A DNA stretch of 64,000 nucleotides, from the NCBI RefSeq assembly GCF_014297465.1, contig NZ_JACORT010000013.1:100675-164674 (forward strand). The letters run 5' to 3'. Below, piece after piece: positions 1 through 12,500 of the stretch (position 1 is its first letter; each line of letters starts with the position of its first letter). The notes beneath the pieces are model-generated. The model saw only the letters and a list, made by a program, of their open reading frames with translations, ran no database searches and had not been told where the DNA came from. Source of the stretch: Ramlibacter cellulosilyticus. Lineage in GTDB: Bacteria > Pseudomonadota > Gammaproteobacteria > Burkholderiales > Burkholderiaceae_C. The translations under genes were made by a program, and so were the position numbers.

Positions 1-1
1 G

Positions 2-274
2 AAGGCCGGCATGCACGGCTTCTCGATGGCGCTGGCGCAGGAGCTCGCCACCAAGGGCGTGACGGTCAACACGGTGAGCCCGGGCTACATCGGCACGGAC
101 ATGGTCAAGTCGATCCGCCAGGACGTGCTGGACAAGATCGTGGGCACCATCCCGGTCAAGCGCCTGGGCGAGCCGAGCGAGATCGCCTCGATCATCGCGT
201 GGCTGGCCGGCGAGGAGAGCGGCTACACCACCGGCGCCGACTTCTCGGTGAACGGCGGCCTGCACATGGGCTGA
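2..274 (+). CDS. phaB: Acetoacetyl-CoA reductase, 3' end (5' part lies outside the window)
   Basis: This is the last 90 residues of an NADPH-dependent acetoacetyl-CoA reductase of the short-chain dehydrogenase family. The enzyme makes (R)-3-hydroxybutyryl-CoA for polyhydroxybutyrate synthesis in the cytoplasm. The frame is open from base 2, and the first visible residues KAGMHGFSMALAQE are the segment that follows the catalytic Tyr in the YxxxK motif, so the first Lys is probably the catalytic one. The NTVSPGYIGTDM stretch and the C-terminal SGYTTGADFSVNGGLHMG are typical of PhaB and FabG-like reductases. FabG is the main alternative; the LHMG ending favours PhaB. A strong terminator follows 36 bases after the stop, so this is the end of its transcription unit and it is not linked to the giant gene downstream. 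Confidence 0.88.
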   Translation, partial: KAGMHGFSMALAQELATKGVTVNTVSPGYIGTDMVKSIRQDVLDKIVGTIPVKRLGEPSEIASIIAWLAGEESGYTTGADFSVNGGLHMG

Positions 275-310
275 TCGACCGATGGCGGCCCGCCGCCATC
301 GCGGAACGCA

Positions 311-337
311 AAGGCTCCTCCGGGAGCCTTTTTCTTT
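311..337 (+). terminator. Rho-independent terminator of phaB
   Basis: The perfect 8-base stem AAGGCTCC / GGAGCCTT closes a TCCG tetraloop and is followed at once by TTTCTTT. It lies 36 bases past the phaB stop. Confidence 0.9.
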
Positions 338-539
338 CAACGCACTGCTGCTCACCCTCGCGGCGCCACGGCCGAGCAGGCAACGTGAACGCTCGCACGT
401 TTTCGCGACTTATCCCCTTCGGTGCTTGCGGCCACCTCTGGCCCAGCGTTAAATTGCCGCCATTCCTGTGAACGCAGTAACAAGAAGATCACCCCTAACA
501 GGGAGTCGGCTCACCTCCGAGCGTTAGGCAGACCCAACG

Positions 540-565
540 GCGTGCACCGCGGTGCCGGTGCACGC
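540..565 (+). promoter_or_regulatory. Perfect hairpin in the leader of the giant gene
   Basis: The arms GCGTGCACCG (540-549) and CGGTGCACGC (556-565) are exact reverse complements around a 6-base loop. The hairpin ends 7 bases before the GAGGAGG ribosome binding site and 20 bases before the start codon. It has no U tract, so it is not an intrinsic terminator. It could be an operator for a dimeric regulator or an mRNA element that affects translation start; the sequence cannot separate these. Confidence 0.5.
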
Positions 566-585
566 AGTGCGCGAGGAGGCCGCCC

Positions 586-3500
586 ATGCGGAACTCTGCC
601 AAGGCGCTGGCCGGACTGCTGGCCACCCAAGCCGCCCGCCAGCGGCAATCCCGTCACACGCCGAGCCGGCTGCTGCTCGCACTGGTGCACCGGTGCTCCT
701 TCCTCCTGTTCCGCTGGCTCGGCGAGCGCTGGGCCGCGTTCCGCCGCTGGCGCGCGGCGCGCCGCACCGAGGCGGCGACGCACATGCAGTTCGAGGCCCT
801 CGAGCCGCGCCTGCTGCTGTCCGGCGACCTCGTGCCTGCCGCTTCGGAAGCCGCGGCCGCGGCTGCCGCGGCCGCGCAGGTCCAGCGGCAGCCCGACCCC
901 GATCCGCTCACGCTCGTGCTGTCGGCGGACGTCGCGGTGCCCGCGGTGCAGGTCGTGGGCGGGGGCAGGGCGGAACTCACCGCGCAAGGCGGCGGCTTCG
1001 CGCTGCGGATCTTCGGCACCAACGCCAACAGCGCCGTCACGCTGCAGCCCACGACGCCCGGCGGGCGCGTCCTCCTCACGGGCATCACGGCGGATGCGGC
1101 GGTGGGCGACGCGTCGCTGGGCAGCGCCGACCTGCGCGGCACCGCCAACTTCGCCGGCGGCGTGCGCACCCTCACGCTCGGCGACGTGCGCGATGCGACG
1201 GTGCAGGTCGCGGGCAGCGGCGACGTCACGCTGACCGCGCGCGCCATGGTGAACAGCTCGGTGCAAGCGCCCGGTGCGGCGGCCACCATCCGTGCGGACA
1301 GCATGACGGTCGATGCAGGCCACGCGGCCACCTTGCGGGTCGCCGCCCTGAGCCGGCTGGACGTGGCCGGCAACATGGGCGTCGACGTCGACATCCTCGG
1401 CACGCCGCGCCTGCGCGACGCGCTGGGCGACGTGCAGGTGGGCGGGGCGCTCACCGGCGGGCTCTGGTCCGTCGAAGGGCGCGGGCGTGCGCTGTCCGCG
1501 CAGAGCACCGCGGCCGCCTGGCGCTTCAACGCGAGCGGCACGCTGCTCGAATTCACCACCGCGCGCGATGCGTCCGGCAGCCTGGCCGCGTCCAGCCTGC
1601 AGGCGCTCACCGTCGGCGGGTCCATGCGCAACATGACCGTCTACATCGGCGCCGACCTCGGCGCCGATGCCGCGATCGGCGGCACCGGCGGCAATGCCGA
1701 CACCTTCGCCGCCGGACGGCTCGCGCACCTGCGCGTCGCCGGCCAGATGATCGACAGCCGCATCTACGTCAGCATCGACCCGGTCGACGGCGTCTACGGC
1801 AACGGCAACGACCGCGACCTCGGCACGGTGGTGCAGCGCGTGCAGGAGGTGGTCGTCACCGGCAACGTGAACCCGCAGTCGCAGCTGGTCGCCCCCGGCT
1901 TCCCCACCAGCGTGCTCTTCGCCGGGCAGAACAGGCAGCCCGACGACGTGCCGGGGCTGTTCAACTCGAAGAAGGACAAGCATGCGCCCGTGCTCACGGC
2001 CGCCCTGAAGGACGACACGGGCGCGTCGGCGCAGGATGGCCTCACGCGCGACGCGTCCATCCTGCTGAACGTGACCGACCACGGGCCGGTGACGATCCAG
2101 GCCCGCACGGGCTCGCAGGCCTTCCAGACGATCGTGCCGGCGGTGCAGGCCGGCGGCGGGTTCCTGGTCACCCCGCAGATGCTCGCCTCGCTGGCCGGCG
2201 GCACGCTCGCCGAGGGCGCGCACCGCTTCGAGTTCCGCGCGCGCGATGCCGCCGGCAACCTCAGCCCGATCGTGCCGGTGCAGTTCACGCTGGACACCCG
2301 CGCGCCCGTGCTCACGAGCATCGCGCTCGACCCGGCGGGCCACCCCGTATCGGACCTCACCACCACCGCCGATGTCGTGCGGCTGGTCGGCATCACCGAA
2401 GCCGGCCTCGCGGTCACGCTGCGCCGCACGCTGAACGGCACCATCGTCGGCGCCACGACGTCGGCCAACGACGGCAGCTTCAGCCTCGACGGGGTCGCCG
2501 TGCCGCAGATGGGCAGCAACGGCTTCACGCTGGTGCTCACGGACCGCGCCGGCAACCGGCTCGACCGCGACTTCGCCATCACCCGCGTGCCCGCGGACCA
2601 GGTCGCTCCGACCCTGAGTGCCGCCCTGCAGGAAGACACCGGCACCTCCGCGACCGACCACCTCACGCGCAATCCGGCGATCGCGGGCACGGCCAGCGAC
2701 AACGTGGCGGTCACGCGGCTGGAAGCCGCGCTCGACCCGGGTGCGACGCCCACCTTCACCGACGTCAGCTCCGCGCTGCAGACGGATGGCAGCTTCGTGC
2801 TCTCCGCGGCGCAGCTCGCGACCCTGGCGGGCGGCACGCTCACCGACGGCGCGCACGTTCTGCGCGTGCGGGCCGCCGATGCCGGCGGCAACGCCACGAG
2901 CACGGACGTGAGCTTCACGCTCGACCGCGCCGCGCCCGCGACCGCCAGCTTCGACCTGGCGCCGGCTTCCGACAGCGGGACGGCGGGCGACCACGTCACC
3001 ACGGCAGCGCAGGTGACGCTGCGCGGCACGACCGAGGCTGCCGCGCGGGTCACGCTCATGCAGGGATCCACCGCGCTCGGAACGGCCACCGCCGCCACGG
3101 ATGGCAGCTTCAGCTTCACCGGGGTGGCGCTCGCCGCCGGTGCCAACGCCTTCAGCGTGGTCACGGCCGACGCGGCCGGCAACAGCGCGAGCCAGGCCTT
3201 CACGTTCACGCGCGACGTCACGCCGCCGGCGCTGTCCGCCGCGCTGCAGGACGACACGGGCAGCTCCGCCAGCGACGGCGTGACGCGCGATCCGACGGTC
3301 GCCGGCAGTGCCACCGACGGCGTGGCGGTCGCCCGCCTGGAGGCCGTGCTCGATCCGGGCTCCGCCCCCGTCTTCACCGACGTGACGGGCAGCCGGCAGT
3401 CCGACGGCAGCTTCGTGCTGTCCGCCGCGCAGCTCGCGACGCTCGCGGGCGGCACGCTTGCCGACGGCACCCACACGCTGCGCCTGCGGGCGACGGACAG

Positions 3501-6500
3501 CGCGGGCAAAGAAACCCTGCGCGAGCTCGCGTTCACGCTCGATCGCGCGGGGCCGGTCGACATCGGCCTGGACCTCGGCGATGGATTCGACACCGGCACG
3601 ATCGGCGACCACGTGACGAACGCCGCGACGGTCACGCTGGTCGGCAATTCCGAGCCCGGCGCGACGATCACGCTGAAGCAGGGCGCGGCCACGCTGGGCA
3701 GCACCACCGTGGCGGGCACGGGCCTCTTCAGCTTCGCCGGCGTGGCGCTGGCCGCAGGCGAGAACACCTTCGACGTCGTCGCGGCCGATGCGGCAGGGAA
3801 CGCGCTCACGCGCAGCTTCACGATCACGCGCGACACCACGGCACCGACGATCGCCGCCGCACTGCAGGACGACACCGGTGCTTCCGCTTCCGACGGGCTC
3901 ACGCGCAATCCGGCCATCGCCGGCACGGCGGGCGACGACCTCGCCGTCGCCCGCCTGGAGGCGGTGCTCGACCCGGGCGCGACGCCCGCGTTCAGCGACG
4001 TCGCGCTGCAGCCGGACGGCAGCTTCACGCTGTCCGCTGCGCAGCTCGCCACGCTCGCGGGCGGCACGCTCACCGATGGCGCCCACACGCTGCGCCTGCG
4101 CGCCACGGACGTCGCCGGCAACGCCACGATCCGCGACCTCCTCTTCACGCTCGACCGCGCCGCGCCCGCGTCGATCACGCTGGACCTGGCAGGCACGTCG
4201 GACAGCGGCACCGTGGGCGACCGCATCACCAGTGCCGCCAGCGTCACGCTGGTCGGCACCACCGAGGCCGGCGCGCAGGTCGCCCTGATGCAGGGCAGCA
4301 CCACGATCGCCAGCACCACGGCCGCGGGCGACGGCAGCTTCAGCTTCGCCGACGTGGCGCTCGCCACCGGCACCAACAGCTTCAGCGCGGTGGCGACCGA
4401 CGCCGCCGGCAACGCGTCCACGCGCAGCTTCAACTTCACGCGGGACAGCAGCACGCCCGCGCTGGCCGCCGCCCTGCAGGACGACACCGGCGCCTCCGGC
4501 AGCGATGCGCTCACCAACGACCCGGCGATCGCCGGCCAGGTGAGCGACGTGCTCGGCGTCGTGCGCCTGGAAGCCACCCTCGACCCGGGCGGCGCGCCGG
4601 TCTTCACCGACATCACGACGCACCTGCAGCCCGACGGCAGCTTCGCGCTCTCTGCCGCGGAAGTCGCCGCGCTCGGCGGCGGCCCGCTCGCCGACGGCGC
4701 GCACACCGTACGCGTGCGGGCCAGCGACGCGGCCGGCAATAGCAACACGCGTGACGTCACGTTCACGCTGGACCGCACCGCGCCCGCCAGCGTGGGCGTG
4801 GACCTGGCCGCCGCCTCGGACAGCGGCACGCCGGGCGACCAGGTCACCAATGCGGCCGTCGTGCGCCTCGAAGGCAGCACCGAAGCCGGCGCGCAGGTCG
4901 CCCTGGTGCAGGGCGCGACGCCCCTCGCCACGACCACCGCGGCCGGCGACGGCAGCTTTGCCTTCGACGGCGTCGCGCTGGCCGAAGGCGCCAACGGATT
5001 CACCGTCTCCGCGACCGACCCGGCGGGCAACGTGCGCAGCGACGCTTTCACCTTCACGCGCGACAGCACGGCCCCGGCCGTGTCTGCGGCCCTGCAGGAC
5101 GACAGCGGCGTGCTCGCGACGGACGGCCTCACGAACGATCCGGCGATCGCCGGCAACGCCAGCGACAACGTCGCGGTGGCGCGCCTCGAGGCGGCTTTCG
5201 ATCCGGGTGCGGTACCCGTCTTCGCCGACGTCGCGCTGGCGGCGGACGGCAGCTTCACGCTCACTGCCGGCCAGCTCGCCACGCTCGCGGGCGGGACGCT
5301 CGTGGACGGCGCCCACGTGCTGCGCCTGCGCGCCACCGACACGGCCGGCAACAGCAGCACCTTCGATCTCGCCTTCACGCTGGACCGGCAGGCCGCCGAG
5401 GTGGAGAACCTGGCCCTCGACGCTGCGTCCGATACGGGCACCGCGGGCGACGGGCTCACCCATGCCGACAACGTGACGCTCGTCGGGAGCACCGAGGCGA
5501 ACGTGGCGGTCTCCCTGCTGCAGGGCACGACGGTGCTCGCCAGCACGGCGGCCGCGGCCGACGGCAGCTTCAGCTTCGACGGCGTGCCGCTCGCCGCCGG
5601 GGCGAACACCTTCACGGTGCGCACGGTCGATGCCGCGGGCAATGCCGGCACCCGTGACTTCACCTTCACCCGCGACAGCACGCCGCCTGCGCTCGCGGCC
5701 GCACTGCAGGACGACACCGGCACGCCGGGCGACGCGATCACGCGCGACCCCACGGTCGCCGGCACCAGCAGCGACAGCGCCGGCATCGCCCGGCTGCAGG
5801 CGAGCCTCGACCCGGCCGGTGCGCCCGCGTTCGAGGACATCGCCTTCGCCGCGGACGGCAGCTTCACGCTCGACGCCGCGCAGCTCGCGACCTTGGCCGG
5901 CGGCACGCTGGCGGACGGCGACCACGTGCTGCACCTGCGCGCCACGGATGGGGCCGGCAACGTCGCCACGACGACGGTGTCCTTCACCCTGGACCGCACG
6001 CCGCCCGTGATGCCCAACTTCATGCTGGACGAGCCCTTCGACAGCGGGACGCCCGGCGACAACCTCACCAGCGCCGCCGAGGTCACGCTCGACGGCAACG
6101 GCGCCGATCCCGGCATCCTCATCGCGCTGATGAAGGGCACGGACGTCCTGGCCACCACCACGGTCGCCGCCGACGGCAGCTTCAGCTTTGCCGGCGTGGC
6201 GCTCGACCCGAGTGCGAACGCCTTCAGCGCCGTGGGCACGGACGTCGCGGGCAACACCACCACGCGCACGCTCACCGTCACCCGCGACAACGCCGGCCCG
6301 GTGCTGGCGGCGGCGCTGCAGTCCGACACGGGCGCCTCCGGCACCGACCGGCTCACGCGCGACCCGTCCATCGCCGGCACGGCCACCGACAACGTGGCCA
6401 TGGCGCGGCTGGAGATCGCGCTGGATCCGGGTCCGGCCCCCGTCTTCACCGACATCACGGGCAGCCTGCAACCGGATGGCAGCTTCGTCGTCACCGCCGC

Positions 6501-9500
6501 GCAGCTCGATGCCCTGGCCGGCGGCACGCTGGCCGACGGTGCCCACACGGTGCGCCTGCGCGCCACCGACGCAGCGGGCAACGGCAGCACGCAGGACGTC
6601 GACTTCACGCTCGATCGCACCGCGCCGGCCGCCGGCACGCTGGCCCTGGACCCCGCCTTCGACAGCGACCCGGTGGGCGACCAGAGCACCACCGCCGCCC
6701 AGGTCACGTTGCTCGGCACGGCCACCGCGGGTTCGCAGGTCAGCCTGGCACGCGGCACCACGAGCTTCGGCAGCACCACCGCTGCGGGCGACGGCAGCTT
6801 CAGCTTCACCACCGTGGGCCTGCTGCCCGGACCGAACACCTTCACCCTGACGGTGACGGACACGGCGGGCAACGCGACCAGCCAGGCCTTCGTCTTCACG
6901 CGCGAAGGAGGCGACGACGTCGCGCCGACGCTCGCCGCGGGCCTCCAGTCCGACACCGGCCGCTCCGGCACCGACGGCATCACGCGCGATGCCACCATCG
7001 CCGGCACGGCCGCCGACAACATCGCGCTCACCGCGCTCGAAGCGGTGCTCGACCCGGGCGCCAGCCCCGTGTTCACCAGCATCCTGGACCGCCTGCAGCC
7101 CGATGGGAGCTTCGTGCTCACGCCGGCCGACCTCGCCACGCTGGCGGGCGGCACGCTCAGCGACGGCACCCACACGCTGCGCGTGCGGGCCCGCGACGTG
7201 GGCAGCAACGTGACGACGCGGGACGTGGTGTTCACGCTGGACACGCAGGGCCCGGGCACGGCCACCATCTCCATCGCCGGCACCGATGCCCTGCCGGGCA
7301 CCGACGACCAGACCGCCGCGGCCGTGGTGCAGGTCCGCGGCACGATAGACCTCGACACCGACCTGGTGCTCGCTGCGCAGGGCCTGAGCGCCCGCGCGGG
7401 CGCCGGCGGGCTGGTCCTGCTGCCGGGGGTGAGCCTGAACCTGGGCGCGAACGAAGTCGCCTTCACCATCGTCGACGCCGCCGGCAACAGCACGGCGGCC
7501 TCGCGCACGCTGACGCGCGTGGCGCAGACGGCGAGCGACCCGGTGCTGGCCTGGAACAACCTGGCGCTGCGCGCCATCCAGCTGGACAACACCGACGTGC
7601 CGATCGCCACGCGCCTGCTGGCCATGGAGAGCCTGGCGGTCTACGACGCGATGGCCGCGATCGAAGGCACGCCCGCCTACCTGGTGCAGCGCACGGTGTC
7701 CGGCCCCGTCTCGGCCGACGCAGCCGCCGCGGTCGCGGCGCACCGCATCCTCACGCTGCATTACCCGGCCCAGGCGCCGCAGCTGAACGCCGCGCTGGCG
7801 GCCAGCCTCGCCGCCATCGCCGACGGCGCCGCCAAGGATGCCGGCATCGCCCTGGGCCTCTCGGTCGCCGACGCCGTGTGGGCGCTGCGCGCCGATGACG
7901 GGTCCCGCGACTTCACCACCTACCTGGGCGGCACCGGCATCGGCCAGTGGCGCCCGACCGAGCCCATGTTCCTGGTGGCGCAGGATCCGCACTGGGGCGA
8001 CGTCGACCCGTTCGCGATGACCTCGTCCGAGCAGTTGCGCCGCGGCCCGCCGCCGGCCGTGGACACCGCGGCCTATGCCGCCGCGGTCGAGGAAATCCGC
8101 AGCCTCGGGTCCGCCACGAGCACGACGCGCAGCGCGGACCAGACGCAGCAGGCGCAGTTCTGGGCCGACGGCGCCGGCAGCTACACGCCGCCGGGCCACT
8201 GGAACCAGATCGCCGCCGAGATCGCCACCAGCCGCGGCAACAGCCTGGGCGCCAACGCGCGGCTGTTCGCGCAGCTGAACGTCGCCCTCGCGGATGCGGC
8301 CATCGCCTGCTGGGACACCAAGTACTTCTACGGCGAGTGGCGCCCCGAGACGGCCATCGCGAACGCCGGCATCGACGGCAACACCGCCACCTCGCCCGAG
8401 GACGGCTGGCGCCCGCTGCTGATCACCCCGCCGCACCCGGAATACATCTCCGGCCACTCCACGTTCAGCGCCGCCGCCGCCTCCATCCTGGGCGCGACCT
8501 TCGGCGAGAACACGAGCTTCGGCACCACCAGCGCGACGCTGCCCGGCGTCACGCGCAACTTCACCAGCTTCACGCAGGCCGCGCAGGAAGCCGGCCGCAG
8601 CCGCATCTACGGCGGCATCCACTACGAGTTCAGCAACCAGGCCGGCCAGGCGCTCGGGCGCGAGGTGGCGGAGGTGGTGCTGAACCGGTTCGCGCTGACG
8701 GAGGACGTGACCGCGCCGACGGTGGTGCTGGACGCCACGCCCGCCGCCGCGGCGGCCAACGTCACGCTGCGCGGCCAGGTGCTGGACAACCTCTCCGGCG
8801 TGGCCTCGGCGCAGTTCCGCATCGACAGCGGGCCGCTGCAGGACGTGGTGCTGGATGCGCAGGCGCGCTTCGAGATCACCACCACCTTCGCGCTGGACGG
8901 CAGCGCCGACGGCAGCCACACCGTCACGCTGATCGCGCGCGACGCCGCGGGCAACATCAGCGGCGGCTTCACGCGCAGCTTCGTGCTCGACACGCAGGCG
9001 CCGCAGGTGACGCTGGCCAGCATCACCGACGCCATGGCCCTGACGGCCGCCACGCGGCTGACCGGCACCGCCGACGCCGGCATCTCCGGCCTCGTGCTCC
9101 TGAACTACAGCATCGACGGCGGCACGGTCCGCAGCCTCGCCTTCGACGGCAGCGGCGGCTTCGACCAGGCGCTGCTGTTCGGCAACATCGACATCGGCGA
9201 CCACACGCTGCAGCTGAACGCGCGCGATGCGGCCGGCAACACCACGACGGTGAGCCGCGCCGTGCGGGTGGAGGCGCTCGCGCCCTTCCTGGTCACCGAC
9301 CTGAGCCCGGGCGAGGGCTCCGTGGACGTCGGGGTCACCCAGCGGCCGCAGGTGCGCTTCTCGCGCGCGGTGAACGCCGCCACGCTGACGGCCGATTCCT
9401 TCTATGCCACCGGTCCCGACGGCAGCCGGCTGGCGACCACCATCGTGCCGGCGCAGGACGGCAGCTTCGCCTGGCTGTTCTTCGACCAGCCCATGCCGGG

Positions 9501-12500
9501 AGGCGCGCGCGTGACGGTGCACGTGGACGGCTCGCGCATCCGTGCCGCGGCCGACGGCGCCTTCCTCGACGCCGACGGCAACGGCACGGCCGGCGGCGAG
9601 CTCACGGCGAGCTTCACCACGGTGAGCACCACCACCGTGACCGGCACCCGCCTGGTCGGCCGCGTCGTCGACCCCGGGCCGGACCTCGACCCGATGACCT
9701 TCGACGACATCCGGCGCGGGCCCGACGGCATCATCCACACCGCCGACGACGTGTTCCTGCTGCCCATCGCGCACGCGAAGGTCTTCCTCCTCGGCCGCGA
9801 AAGCGAGTTCGTCTACACGGACGCGCAGGGCTTCTTCGCCCTCGAGAACGTCCCCGCCGGCACCGTGAAGCTGGCGGTGGACGGCCGCACCGCGACCAAT
9901 GCGCCGGCCGGCGTGTTCTTCCCGGAAATGGTGATGAACCTCGAGCTGCAGGGCGGGGCGACCAACACCGCGATGGGCACGATGGGCTCCCTCCAGGAGC
10001 GGCAGGCCAACGCCGACCGGCAGGAGATCTACCTGCCGCGCGTGCGCAGCAACGTGCTGCAGGACGTGAGCGACACGCAGCCGACGGTGGTGACCGTGAC
10101 GGACGCGGCTTCCGCCCCGCAACTGACGGAGCAGCAGCGCGCGGCGCTCACGCTGACCGTGAATCCCGGCAGCGCGATCGGGGACGACGGCCAGGTGCTG
10201 AGCAACGTGCAGATCGGCATCAGCACCGTGCCCCCGGAACTGGTGCAGGACATGCTGCCGCCGGGCGTGCTGGAGCACACCTTCGACATCACGATCCAGG
10301 CACCGGGCGTGCAGACGTTCTCGCAGCCGGTGCAGATCACGCTGCCCAACGTCTTCAACGCGGCGCCGGGCAGCAAGCTCAACATCCTGAGCTTCGACCA
10401 CACCACCGGCATGCTGGTGATCAACGGCACCGGCACGGTCTCGGCCGACGGGCTGACCGTGGTCTCGGATCCCGACTCCGGCATCCGCGCGCCCGGCTGG
10501 CACGGGCTGACGCCGCCGGGAGGCTGCGGCGACGGCAGCGAACCGCCGCCCCCGCCGCCGCCGCCGCCGGCACCGAACACCGTCACCGAGAACCCGCCGG
10601 TGGTCATGCCGCTGCTGTTCGGGCAGGCCGGCTCGCTCGGCTCGTTCTCGTGGACGGCGCCCGACCCGCTGCCCGCCACGCCGCCGCCGCCGCCGCCGGA
10701 TCCCAACTGCCCGACGCCGCCGCGGCCGGCCAACCCGCCCAACCAGCAGCAGCCGTACCTGACGGTGACGATCGACGTGGACCCCGAACTCGCGGACTTC
10801 ATGAAGAAGACCGGCAACCTGAACCTGGCCAGCCAGTCCTTCACGCTGACGGCCGGGTCCGGCGAGACCAAGACCTTCAGCGGCGTCGCCAAGAGCTACG
10901 CCGAGATCTTCGGCGGCGCCAACCCGCTGCAGAACGTCAACGACAACATCCTGTGGGGCAGCAAGATCTTCATCACGGAGGTGCGCGGCAACCCGGACGG
11001 CTCCACGACCACCACGACCTCCAAGTACTACCTGTACCGCTTCCTGGATGCGACCGACGCCGACCACGAAGACCACAGGATCGAGTTCGAGGACGCGCTG
11101 GTGGGCGTCAACCGCGACAAGACGATCCAGCTGCGCACCGGCTCCTCGACGCCCACGCTGGCGGCGACGGGGGCCTTCAGCTGGAACGCGGGCACCGTGC
11201 GCTTCAGCCCCACCACGACCGCGCTGGACCAGACCGGCACGCTCACCGTCACGGCCCCCGAGGGGGGTGACGCGGGCACCGTGCAGCTGCGCGGCGATGG
11301 GCAGGCCAAGCAGCGCTGGCAGGTGGACATCAGCGCCGCCCTGAACCCCGACGATTTCCGCGAGGCGATCGAGAACGCGTTCGACAACGACATGACGGAC
11401 GCGGAGAAGGCGCTCTTCGGCGTCGACGACGGCACGGGCACCGGCACCCTCGTGTACAGCGCGGCCCTCGGGAACACCTTCATCGACGACGTGATCGCCG
11501 AGGCGGAGCGCCTGCTCCTGCCGTTCACGGCCGGCGTCGAGCGGGTGACCTCCGCCGACGGCAACACGGTCACCTTCGACGATTTCGAGAAGGACTTCTT
11601 CGAAGGCCTGGGCGGCGAGCTGGGCACCGCCTTCATCGTCGACAACGAGAACGGCGCGTACACGACCGAGGACATCCGCGCCAACCTCACCGTGTACAGC
11701 CAGGCGGAGCAGAACTTCCGCCTGAGCGAGGCGCTCAACGAGACGCTCAGCGGGCACGTCGACATCTACGTCGACCAGTACTTCATCCAGAACACGTCCG
11801 ACTGGACGCGGCAGCAGCTGGTGAACTCGCTCGGCAAGACGGTCGCGCACGAGCTGGGGCACAACGTCGGCCTGAACCACACCAACAACTGGGACGGCAC
11901 CGACGTGATGGCCCAGGGCTTCGTGTTCGGGGCGCAGCGTGCCTTCGGCACCACCACCAACGCGTTCAAGATCGCGGTGGCGATGAACTGGACGGCCGCG
12001 GAGGCGCAGCAGGCGGTGGCGTACTTCGTGCAGTACCTCGCGCTCGGCGGCGGCGATGCCGCGGGCACGAACGTCGATCCCGACGTCACGCCGGTGGCAC
12101 CCGTGGGCGACGGGCTCGTCCTGCTGTTCGACGCGGCGACCGGCGTCCCGCAGGGGAGCGTGGACTTCGGCACGCGCGACGCTGCGGCGGGCCCCGTCAC
12201 GCGGGCGCTGGAACTCGTCAACATGGGCGACCAGGCCGCCGTCGTGAGCGGCGTGCACATCACCGGCGGCGAGGCGCAGTTCCGGCTGGGCTCCGCCTTC
12301 ACGCCGATCACGCTCGCGGCGGGCGAGCGCCGCGCCATCTCCGTCGAGTTCGACCCGGCGCTGCTCGGGCCGGCGACGGCGACCCTGGTCGTCGAAAGCG
12401 ATGGTCTGCACCCGGTCAGCGAGTTCAGGCTGTCCGCGTTCGCGCGGAGCACGGCGCCTGCCGCGCACGTCGAGGTCGCGCAGAACAACTTCGGCGGGCT

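Larger units (their letters stand above)
275..585. other. Intergenic region between phaB and the giant gene
   Basis: This 311-base gap holds the phaB terminator (311-337), then about 200 bases that should carry the promoter of the giant-protein operon. I see no convincing -35/-10 pair. The second half has two inverted repeats: an imperfect one with arms CCTAAC (494-499) and GTTAGG (523-528), and a perfect 10-base one at 540-565 listed separately. The ribosome binding site of the giant gene, GAGGAGG, lies at 573-579. Confidence 0.6.

Noticed and set aside
494..528. An integron attC-like site (CCTAAC ... GTTAGG with imperfect inner arms)
   Set aside because: The left core does not fit RYYYAAC, the inner arms pair poorly, and there is no integrase or cassette array. 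It remains only an imperfect inverted repeat.
552..4742. A second long + strand frame inside the giant gene, with similar ones at 7,947-11,270 and 25,693-27,450
   Set aside because: They are out-of-frame shadows: Arg-, Gly- and Pro-rich, low complexity, no start site and no motif. Only the main frame shows protein domains.
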